Assembly: GCA_964554105.1 (NCBI GenBank)
Contig: CAZKNF010000010.1
Coordinates: 1-64,000 of the forward strand
Source: CAZKNF01 sp964554105
GTDB taxonomy: Bacteria; Bacteroidota; Rhodothermia; Rhodothermales; VXPQ01
Length of the DNA: 64,000 bases
Direction of reading: 5' to 3'
The notes under the pieces are model-generated. The model did no database searches. It saw only the letters and a program-made list of their open reading frames with translations, and had not been told where the DNA came from. Shown here piece after piece: positions 57,045 through 64,000 of this stretch (positions are counted from its first letter, which is position 1; the number at the start of each line of letters is the position of its first letter). Both the position numbers and the translations under genes were made by a program.

Positions 57045-58424
57045 CTATTCGACGATGGTGCACATCCCGGTATCGAAGGCCTCCCGGAGTGCGTCGGTAG
57101 CATCTTGACGGAATGCGTCGGCATCCCGATGCCGATCCTGTAGAAATGCGATGCCTATGGAGACGCCGCCTTGCAGCGGTCCGGGCGTTTCCGTAAGTCC
57201 GTGCTGCAAGTCGACGGCCCATCCTTCCACTGCCGGTCCATCGGCATGGAAAAAGACGCCGTACGTCAGTTCCCCGAACCGCTCGACGCGTGCATCTCGC
57301 GCCGTGTATCGCAGCTGCGAAGCAAGAGCGCGTTCCGCTTCCTTTATGTCGCCGTCTCCCTGGCGGGCTATCAGCTCTGCGTCGTTCAGATGAATCAGTG
57401 CCAGCGCGAGCGGAAGCTCCTTGCTTCTCGCCTGCTCGATCTCCTCAAGGATGATCTCGCGTCGGGGGCGGACATAATCGTAAACGTCGAGCGTTTCCGC
57501 CTGGTCGCCCGGCTCGATGATCGCTCCGAGCAGACGCGCAAAATGGCTCAAGAGCGCCCGCTGCCGCGGCGTATCGAGCGCTCCTTCCTGCATCGAATCC
57601 GCAAGAAGAAAATATGTCGATGGGGCACTCGGGCGAGGCACGGCCGCAACTGCGAGCTGCTTCACGGCGATCGTTTCGCGATAGTAGCCGAGATTACCCG
57701 GGGGCAAGTCGTCTTCGGATATGCGTCGAATACAGGTCGCGGACTTCGAATCCCGCGTCTGGATGAGCGGCACTCTGGTTGCGAAATCACCTCCGCTGCG
57801 AGCATACGCATTGAGGCTGACGACGCCTTCAATATGGTAATGAAGCGATTTTTCATCCTGCTTCAAAAGGCAGACGGTCTGGGCACCCAGCACCGCGCGA
57901 AGCGATTGAAGGTACGGCAACAAGACGTCCTTGCTACCATCCGAGTCCTCGTCCATCGATGCGCGGATGGTCTGTGACCGCTCCTTGACGGCTAGCGTCG
58001 TCTGCGGACGATTCCGAGGACGGATGCCGTTTGACTCGGCAGAACCCGACGCCGAAACACCTTTTTTTGTCGCCACATTCTCCACCGAATCCTTTTCTCT
58101 TTCGATTGATGCCCGATCCGCTGCACTCGGGGCGGCCGTATCGCGGGGTGATGTCTCGTCCGCATCCGACTGCATCGAACGGTCTCTCGGCTTGATGTCG
58201 AGAATTCCAAGCGCGTTTAACTCATCGTCATCCGTCGACTGCTTCTGCGCGTAGGCAGAGGACACCTTCTGGTGACTCGCCCGCCGGCGCTGTACTCGCT
58301 GCAGTATGAGAGCAACCGAGACGGCGAGAGCCACACCGGACGCCACGAACAGCAGCGGCCACTTCAGGACAAAACCAAGGATCGCGGCAACGGCTGCCAC
58401 AATCATAAAGAGGACGCGGATCAT
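57045..58424 (-). CDS. Membrane-anchored GAF and degenerate GGDEF protein
   Basis: 459 residues. Two N-terminal hydrophobic helices (VLFMIVAAVAAILGFV and LLFVASGVALAVSVALIL) lead to a disordered, highly charged region (about 55-160), then a GAF-like sensor domain and a C-terminal domain with the GGDEF fold pattern. The diagnostic site reads RFGELTYGVFF where active cyclases have R-x-GGDEF, so it should not make cyclic di-GMP; it may bind nucleotide or act as a scaffold. The ATG at 58424 gives a membrane N-terminus directly; upstream codons are open but unlike a protein start. Convergent with the inositol operon. Confidence 0.7.
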   Translation of the reverse strand: MIRVLFMIVAAVAAILGFVLKWPLLFVASGVALAVSVALILQRVQRRRASHQKVSSAYAQKQSTDDDELNALGILDIKPRDRSMQSDADETSPRDTAAPSAADRASIEREKDSVENVATKKGVSASGSAESNGIRPRNRPQTTLAVKERSQTIRASMDEDSDGSKDVLLPYLQSLRAVLGAQTVCLLKQDEKSLHYHIEGVVSLNAYARSGGDFATRVPLIQTRDSKSATCIRRISEDDLPPGNLGYYRETIAVKQLAVAAVPRPSAPSTYFLLADSMQEGALDTPRQRALLSHFARLLGAIIEPGDQAETLDVYDYVRPRREIILEEIEQARSKELPLALALIHLNDAELIARQGDGDIKEAERALASQLRYTARDARVERFGELTYGVFFHADGPAVEGWAVDLQHGLTETPGPLQGGVSIGIAFLQDRHRDADAFRQDATDALREAFDTGMCTIVE

Positions 58425-58683
58425 ACGGCTCGTGAGATGCCGAAGAGAGGGGTAAGAACCGGGACGGGTGGGACTGGTCTGTGAATCTACCAGCACATTG
58501 ATGTAAAGTCAATAAAGAGCCTGAGGTTATCTGCATCCGATTGCCGCAAAGCCCACAATACTTCTTGCCGAAATACTTTACAGGTGGCTGCCGAAGCTCA
58601 CGCCAGGTTGCGTCCATGGTCGCGATGCACCAAATTGACGAGCCAAATGGGAACCCGCACTCGCAATCTATTTGAAGCATCAG

Positions 58684-59508
58684 ATGGTACGACGCAGCAG
58701 CATTCTACTCCTTCTTGCTTTGCTTTTATCCGCCTGCGGCGCGGACGGTGCCCGGCAGGCCGAGGATGAAGATGCAGGAACGATGGACTTTCCGACAGGC
58801 AATGTCATCGATCTAAGTCATCCATTCAACTCGGAGACGATCTACTGGCCGACGGCGGAGGACTTCAGCCGTGTCGCTACCGCAGAAGGCGTCACGGATG
58901 AGGGCTACTTCTACGCCTCCGGCACGTTCACGTCCGCCGAACACGGCGGCACACATATCGATGCCCCTATCCACTTCTCCGAGAGTGGTCAGTCGGTCGA
59001 CCAGATCCCGCTTGATCGGCTGATTGGCCCCGCAGTCGTCATTGACGTTAGCGAGCACGTTTCGGCCAATCCGGATTACCGGATCTCCGCCGAAGACATC
59101 CAGGAATGGGAAGCTGAAAATCGTCCTGTACCTGATGGCAGCATCGTTTTTTTCCGCACGGGATTCGGCGAGTTCTGGCCGGACCGCTCGCAATATATGG
59201 GTACGGACGAGCGCGGCCCTGAGGCTGTCGCCGATCTTCACTTCCCCGGACTGGATGCGGGCGCAGCGCGGTGGCTTCTCGAGAATCGGAGCATCAAGGC
59301 TGTCGGGATCGACACCCCAAGCATCGACTACGGGCAATCGCGGCAGTTCGAGACGCACCAGATGCTGGCCGGTGAGAATATACCAGCGTTGGAGAATGTG
59401 GCGAATCTGGACCAGCTTCCGCCGGAAGGTGCCGTCGTCATTGCACTACCGATGAAGATCGAGGGAGGAAGCGGCGGACCGGTGCGAATTGCCGCACTTG
59501 TGCCATAG
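58684..59508 (+). CDS. Cyclase-family (kynurenine formamidase-like) lipoprotein
   Basis: 274 residues with a lipobox (LLLSACG) after a short signal, then the cyclase/KynB-type fold. The metal motif HGGTHIDAPIHF (the family pattern HxGTHxDxPxH) is present, with VIDLSHPF at the start and GIDTPSIDYGQSRQFETH later. Known relatives hydrolyse N-formylkynurenine or isatin. Being lipid-anchored outside the inner membrane is unusual for a catabolic formamidase, so the substrate is open. The ATG at 58684 is chosen over an upstream TTG. Confidence 0.85.
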   Translation: MVRRSSILLLLALLLSACGADGARQAEDEDAGTMDFPTGNVIDLSHPFNSETIYWPTAEDFSRVATAEGVTDEGYFYASGTFTSAEHGGTHIDAPIHFSESGQSVDQIPLDRLIGPAVVIDVSEHVSANPDYRISAEDIQEWEAENRPVPDGSIVFFRTGFGEFWPDRSQYMGTDERGPEAVADLHFPGLDAGAARWLLENRSIKAVGIDTPSIDYGQSRQFETHQMLAGENIPALENVANLDQLPPEGAVVIALPMKIEGGSGGPVRIAALVP

Positions 59509-59534
59509 TTAGCATAGGTCCCGGGCTCTGTTCT

Positions 59535-60602
59535 CTAAAGGGCCGAATCGGTATCGGCCGTGTCCCGCTGCGAGTCCGTACCGGACCGCCTGGCACCGGC
59601 TGCAGGCGCTGCGGCCGTGTCAGAGGGCGGCACCGTGATCGTGTCGGCAGGTGACGCCGAAGCCGTATCGACAGGAACCTGCAGCGTATCGCCTGCAGGT
59701 AGCCGGTCCATCCCGCCTTCATTCAGGTAGATCGACCCATTTTCCGTCAGAAGACGAATGTTCGCGTTGCCCTGGCCCATCTGGCCGTTGAACTCAGCAC
59801 CTGCCCCTTCCGGATCAAGGCTTCGATCCACAAACGACAGGCCTGATATCTGAACCGCTCCTGCGGATGTCTGCGCCTCGATCCGCGCAGACGCCGTGGA
59901 CGGAAGCGACACCGTGACGTCACCGTTCGAGGTCTCGAGTTCGATCGTCGTATTGGACGGCAAATCCTCTACACCCACGAAAATCGCTCCGTTGTTTACG
60001 CGAATGTCGGCATTATCGGCGATGCCGGCCACCTGAACTCCCCCGCTTCCGTTCCTGATCTGCAGTGGTCCGTCGGGCCCGGAGAGCGAAATGAGACCAC
60101 TCTCCCATTGGATTTGCAAATTGGTGCCTTCCGGCATGGTCCCGCGCACGTTCACGGCGGTACGCCGATTGTCCGACGATTGTATGACGTAGCGATAGGC
60201 GTCATCGCTCCCTTCTTCCGTGATGTCCACCTCATCCAACAGCCTGAGCGCGCCCTCGCTGTCGTCCCCGCGGGCCGTCTTCTCGAACTCGAGTGTGGCG
60301 AATCGATCAGAGGTGGCCTCGAGGCTGATGTTGCCATGATATCCTTCCAGGACAAGGAGGCGACCACCGGGTGCGACGCCCCTCTCCGTCACCTCCCTCT
60401 CCTCGGTGTGGCCTAGGACGAGGCCGCCTTCTTCCGACTCTCCGACATCATCGGTAGCCTGACCGCAGGCCGACAGCAGGATGGCCATGATGAGGGCCAT
60501 CGTCATGACCGGCAGTGCCGCAGCAGAGCTAAGAGTCGCGATTCGGTATGGAACGAACGACCTGCGAGGGGGGTGACGCCGTACCGGGAGAGCGCGCATC
60601 AT
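59535..60602 (-). CDS. DUF4097-type lipoprotein with beta-strand repeats
   Basis: 355 residues: a long basic leader, lipobox ILLSACG, acidic linker, then a right-handed beta-helix-like region with repeated NGDVTVSLP / SAGAVQISG / NGAIFVGVED patterns of the DUF4097 (putative adhesin) family. The last 45 residues are low-complexity serine, threonine, aspartate and alanine. Lipid-anchored and probably periplasmic or surface. Function unknown; many such proteins sit beside anti-sigma factor genes, but none is visible here. Convergent with the cyclase gene. Confidence 0.75.
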   Translation of the reverse strand: MMRALPVRRHPPRRSFVPYRIATLSSAAALPVMTMALIMAILLSACGQATDDVGESEEGGLVLGHTEEREVTERGVAPGGRLLVLEGYHGNISLEATSDRFATLEFEKTARGDDSEGALRLLDEVDITEEGSDDAYRYVIQSSDNRRTAVNVRGTMPEGTNLQIQWESGLISLSGPDGPLQIRNGSGGVQVAGIADNADIRVNNGAIFVGVEDLPSNTTIELETSNGDVTVSLPSTASARIEAQTSAGAVQISGLSFVDRSLDPEGAGAEFNGQMGQGNANIRLLTENGSIYLNEGGMDRLPAGDTLQVPVDTASASPADTITVPPSDTAAAPAAGARRSGTDSQRDTADTDSAL

Positions 60603-60734
60603 GTGATCCGATTGATTCTCAGGGTGCCGGATTCTAACCCCGCTTACATGGCCACTGATCCCTTACTTATGATGCGCACTGCTGCGTTGCAGCGCCATGT
60701 CAATGTACAACGACAGCCGTACCGAACGACCGCT

Positions 60735-61616
60735 TTAGCGAAGGACCGCCTTATGAAGGAATCGCCGCACGGCGAAAAGCGAGCCAATCCAGCCGAGCCC
60801 GACACCGCACAGTATTATACCGATCGTCACGATGAGAGCAGCCGTCGACGATGAGGCATCCGTCTCGGGTAGAAAACCGAAAATGAGGCTGTAGACCCCC
60901 GACAGCACAAGGGCCGCCAGCACTCCGGCGAGCAGCCCCTGCGCGATGCCTTCGACTAGAAAGGGCCTTCGAATGAAGCTGTCGGTAGCGCCGACGAGCT
61001 TCATCGTGCGGATAAGGAGTCTTCGGGCGTAAATCGTCAGGCGGATTGTGTTTGCGACGAGGAAAATGGATGCGAGGACGACAATAGTACCCAGCATCAG
61101 GCCCGCGGCCTGAAGGATTCGAAGATTCTGCTGCACCTTCACGAGCAGTGGCTGATTGAATACGACCTCGTCCACACGATTCCAGTCGCCGAATTCCTGC
61201 ACCATGGTCGTGAGGCTATCGGGATTCGCGTAATTCGACTGGACGCGCACTCGGATAGATGCTGGAAGGAATGGTTCATCGAGAAATACTTCCGCCCCCT
61301 CGCCGAACTCCTCCTGGAAGATCGCCTGGGCCTGCTCCTTCGAGACATATTCGGCCTCATCGACACCGGGCATTGTCGATGCACGAAAATAGAGCGCCTC
61401 CGCCGTGGCAGGCGTGATCGACTCCTCCAGAAACATCTCCATCTCGCCGACACGCTGCCGGAGCCACGTGGACACTTTCTGCGCCTCATACGTGAGCATG
61501 GCGAACAGGCCGATGAGAACCAGAGCAACGGTCATCGCCCCCGTTGCCGCGAGTACGGCGAACTTGGCGCGCTGGAATCCAGCGAGTCCTTCTTTGATGC
61601 TGTAGGGTAAAGGCAC
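60735..61616 (-). CDS. ftsX: Cell division protein FtsX
   Basis: 293 residues, four membrane helices (about 20-42, 170-190, 214-236, 264-286) and a periplasmic loop between the first two (GVDEAEYVSKEQAQAIFQEEFG, the FtsX extracellular domain core). With FtsE it forms an ABC-like complex that activates cell-wall hydrolases at the division site. No ftsE lies in this window. It follows pheA by 14 bases on the same strand; argS-pheA-ftsX appear to be one transcript. Confidence 0.9.
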   Translation of the reverse strand: MPLPYSIKEGLAGFQRAKFAVLAATGAMTVALVLIGLFAMLTYEAQKVSTWLRQRVGEMEMFLEESITPATAEALYFRASTMPGVDEAEYVSKEQAQAIFQEEFGEGAEVFLDEPFLPASIRVRVQSNYANPDSLTTMVQEFGDWNRVDEVVFNQPLLVKVQQNLRILQAAGLMLGTIVVLASIFLVANTIRLTIYARRLLIRTMKLVGATDSFIRRPFLVEGIAQGLLAGVLAALVLSGVYSLIFGFLPETDASSSTAALIVTIGIILCGVGLGWIGSLFAVRRFLHKAVLR

Positions 61617-61630
61617 TTCGGTTTTTAGAG

Positions 61631-62479
61631 TTAGTCGACCGTATCTCCTATCGGATAAGATCCGAGCACTTTTAGATATGACGCAATTTCGGTGAGGTGC
61701 TCGAGGGCGCGCTGCACGGTTTCATCCGCCCTCGACCCCTCTACATCTAGATAAAACAGGTAGCTGCCGGGGCTGCCCACCAGTGGGCGGCTCTCGATTT
61801 TGAACAGATCGAGCTCCCGCAGCGCAAACACGGCCAGGCTCTTGAACAACGCGCCGGGCACATTGGCCTTCATGGAGTATACGAGGGATGTTTTCCAATC
61901 GCGGTTTGCGGTTTTCAGTCCCGAATCCTGCGTCCCCGGTTCCGCAGAGAGCGCCAGAAAGCGCGTATAGTTTTGATGATTGCTTTCGACATTCTCTGCA
62001 AGGATCGCAAGTCCGTACTCCTTCGCCGCGCGCGCGCTCGCGATCGCGGCCTCATCCAGCCTCCCTTCGGTAGACACCATTTTCGCCGCCCCGGCCGTAT
62101 CATACGCGGGGATGATCTCGGCACCCGGAACGTTCCGTCTCAGATATGGCAGGCACTGCCCTATCGCCTGGGGGTGTGAATGTATCTTGCGCAGGCCGGC
62201 GAGCGAAGCGCCGTCGCAGGCCATGATATTGTGTCTGATGCGGAGCTGAACCTCGCCGACGATCGATAAATCGTGCTCACGGAGGAGGTCGTAGTTGGTG
62301 TGCACGCTTCCGAAGAGCGAGTTCTCGATCGGGATGACGGCCCGTTCCGCGTCACCACCGGCAACGGCGCCGAAAACCGCCTCGAACGTTGGTCGAGGAA
62401 ACAGATCCGCAGTGTCATAAAGCGCCATCACCGCTTCTTCGCTGAAGGCACCGATTTCTCCCTGAAATGCAATTCTCAT
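61631..62479 (-). CDS. pheA: Prephenate dehydratase
   Basis: 282 residues. The dehydratase domain begins MRIAFQGEIGAFSEEA, contains VIPIENSLFGSVHTNYDLL and the catalytic threonine motif YTRFLALS; the C-terminal ACT domain has ESRPLVGSPGSYLFYLDVEG, the phenylalanine-binding site for feedback inhibition. It makes phenylpyruvate from prephenate. The ATG at 62479 matches the family; a GTG at 62521 overlapping the argS stop (GTGA) would add 14 residues and allow coupling. There is no chorismate mutase domain. Confidence 0.93.
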   Translation of the reverse strand: MRIAFQGEIGAFSEEAVMALYDTADLFPRPTFEAVFGAVAGGDAERAVIPIENSLFGSVHTNYDLLREHDLSIVGEVQLRIRHNIMACDGASLAGLRKIHSHPQAIGQCLPYLRRNVPGAEIIPAYDTAGAAKMVSTEGRLDEAAIASARAAKEYGLAILAENVESNHQNYTRFLALSAEPGTQDSGLKTANRDWKTSLVYSMKANVPGALFKSLAVFALRELDLFKIESRPLVGSPGSYLFYLDVEGSRADETVQRALEHLTEIASYLKVLGSYPIGDTVD

Positions 62480-62517
62480 ATTCGACAGCGAGTGATTCTT
62501 CGGAAATGGGCCCGCGC

Positions 62518-64000
62518 TCACATGCGCTCCGGCGCCGAAATGCCCATTACCGTGAGCCCGTTCTGAAGTGTGATGCGCGCGGCTTCGGCAAGATTCATTC
62601 GTGCGGTTGCGAGTTTTTTCTCCTCGCCGATAATACGGCAGTTGCCGTAGAACTGTGTAAAAGCCACGGCGACGTCGCGCAGATAATTGGCCACCGTGTG
62701 CGGCTCCATTAGATCGCAGGCTCGCTCGATGACCTCCGGCAGCCGCAGAATTTCCTTCATTAACGCGATTTCGCTGTCGTGCTCGAGCACCGACAGGTCC
62801 GCCCCGTCGGCAAACGTGAAGCCGACCTCTTCCGCCTTTCGAAGTATCGAACAGATGCGGGCGTGAGCGTACTGGAGATAGAAGACGGGGTTCTTCTCGC
62901 TCGCTTCTCTGGCCAGATCCAGGTCGAACTCGAGGTGCGTGTTCGGCGAGCGCATGAGAAAGAAGAAGCGTGTGACATCCTCACCGACCTCGTCCATCAA
63001 CTCGTCGAGCGTCACGTACGTGGCCTTTCGCGTGCTCATCTTCACCGGCTCGCCGCCGCGGACGAGGGTCACAAACTGATAGATGACGACGTCTATTTTT
63101 GAAGGATCATAGCCCAGCACGCGTACGCCTTCGAGGACATCCGGATACGTCGCAATGTGATCAGCCCCGAAGATGTCGATTACACGATCGTATCCCCGCT
63201 CGAGCTTGTCGGCGTGGTAGGCGATGTCCGGCAGACGGTAGGTTGGCTCACCACTACTCTTCACGAGGACGGTGTCCTGCTCCTTGCCGAATTCCGTCGT
63301 CTTGAACCAGACGGCACCCTCCTTCTCGTAGACGTACCCATTCTTCCGCAGCGCATCGAGCGTCGTCCAAACCCGCTCGTCTTCATACAGGCTGTACTCA
63401 TTGAAATAGGAATCCATTCGGATGCCGAGGCGATCCATCGTCCGCTCGATGTCGCGGAATATCGCCTTCTCGCCCGCTTCCTGGAATACTGCGACGTCGT
63501 TCACATCGAGACCGGTGCCATGCGCTTCGTGGAGCGACTGTGCAATACCGTGGATGTACTCCCCCAGGTAACCGTCATCGGGAAAGGATTCGGGAACGTC
63601 CACCCACTCATTCTCGCCAACCTTAATCTGCTTGTGCGGGATGTCGTCGTTCACCAGCGACTGGTACCGAGCCCGAACGGACTCGCCGAGAATTCGCATC
63701 TGGCGGCCGCCGTCGTTGAAGTAGTACTCTCGCGTGACCTCGTATCCGGACCACTCGAGCAGATTTGCGACCGTGTCGCCGAGGACGGCATTTCGTCCGT
63801 GTCCGACGGTGAGCGGCCCTGTCGGATTCGCGCTGACGTATTCGACGATCGCCGTCAGGCCTTTGCCTCGTATCGATCGACCGTAATCCGCTCCGGCGCC
63901 AAGCAGGTCTTCGACGCTGGAGGCGAGATACTCCTCCGAAAAGCGGAAATTGAGAAAGCCGGCACCTGCCACTTCTATCACGGCGATACGCTTCGGATCG
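62518..64000 (-). CDS. argS: Arginyl-tRNA synthetase, 5' end beyond the window
   Basis: The C-terminal ~494 residues of ArgS are present; about 60-90 N-terminal residues lie beyond position 64000. It shows ATP-site SANPTGPLTVGHGRNAVLGD, where the family HVGH is TVGH, then the KMSKS-equivalent VKMSTRKATYVTLDELM, and the anticodon-binding C-terminal helices (LQYAHARICSILRKA, LRDVAVAFTQFY) ending GISAPERM. It charges tRNA-Arg. Its ATG TGA end overlaps a possible GTG start of pheA, so they are likely co-transcribed. Confidence 0.93.
   Translation of the reverse strand, partial: DPKRIAVIEVAGAGFLNFRFSEEYLASSVEDLLGAGADYGRSIRGKGLTAIVEYVSANPTGPLTVGHGRNAVLGDTVANLLEWSGYEVTREYYFNDGGRQMRILGESVRARYQSLVNDDIPHKQIKVGENEWVDVPESFPDDGYLGEYIHGIAQSLHEAHGTGLDVNDVAVFQEAGEKAIFRDIERTMDRLGIRMDSYFNEYSLYEDERVWTTLDALRKNGYVYEKEGAVWFKTTEFGKEQDTVLVKSSGEPTYRLPDIAYHADKLERGYDRVIDIFGADHIATYPDVLEGVRVLGYDPSKIDVVIYQFVTLVRGGEPVKMSTRKATYVTLDELMDEVGEDVTRFFFLMRSPNTHLEFDLDLAREASEKNPVFYLQYAHARICSILRKAEEVGFTFADGADLSVLEHDSEIALMKEILRLPEVIERACDLMEPHTVANYLRDVAVAFTQFYGNCRIIGEEKKLATARMNLAEAARITLQNGLTVMGISAPERM

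Overview
The window looks like a scaffold from a moderately GC-rich (about 60 %) Gram-negative bacterium of the Bacteroidota, most likely the Rhodothermia/Balneolia side of that phylum. The reasons are inferential: a very short housekeeping sigma factor without region 1.1, few strong Shine-Dalgarno sites, outer-membrane proteins ending in an aromatic residue, a large propeller-type hybrid histidine kinase, a folP-dacA pair, and acidic proteins suggesting a saline habitat. Four 100-base runs of N mark scaffold joins. I see no rRNA, tRNA, CRISPR array, prophage or insertion sequence.

Layout. 1-4.4 kb: an MsbA-like ABC exporter and a divergent three-gene envelope operon (DUF883/YqjD-like, YqjE-like holin family, DUF3618). 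4.5-4.8 kb: a broken DrrA-like ATPase fragment. 5-15.8 kb: a catabolic island for rhamnose/glucuronate-containing polysaccharide. It holds a GH78-type alpha-L-rhamnosidase and a CE15-like glucuronoyl esterase on the plus strand, facing uxaC and a DctPQM TRAP transporter, a Tat-exported Gfo/Idh oxidoreductase and a metzincin lipoprotein on the minus strand. 16-18.5 kb: a two-domain VOC protein and a UbiB-like kinase cut by a gap. 19-22.1 kb: a sulfur-carrier cluster of cysteine synthase, JAMM protease and a CysO-like ubiquitin fold fused to an E1/rhodanese protein. 22.1-28.4 kb: Ldh-family dehydrogenase, L-2-hydroxyglutarate oxidase, GH113-like hydrolase, DUF3267 protease, aldo/keto reductase and topoisomerase IB. 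28.6-30.4 kb: amtB and a PII gene behind a near-consensus promoter. 30.4-39.1 kb: an unknown protein, a large metalloprotease/beta-propeller/barrel protein, and a 1550-residue hybrid kinase. 39.2-45.4 kb: YdjM-like protein, rpoD-like sigma, GH3-family enzyme, folP, dacA and pcm.

46.2-57 kb is a compact inositol catabolism and uptake operon (lacI, iolG, iolB, iolC, iolD, FrcBCA-type ABC importer, iolE, second iolG). Several gene ends overlap by 4 bases, and a perfect 14-base palindrome upstream is a good operator candidate. 57-64 kb carries a GAF/degenerate-GGDEF membrane protein, a cyclase-family lipoprotein, a DUF4097 lipoprotein, ftsX, pheA and the 3' part of argS.

The most interesting points are: the carrier-E1 fusion whose internal Gly-Gly sits beside a JAMM protease gene; a terminator-like hairpin 35 bases before cysM; short tandem duplications in many spacers, some at assembly gaps; a PII protein lacking the uridylylation tyrosine; an ArgS with an altered HIGH motif; and a LacI-type palindrome at the head of the inositol operon.
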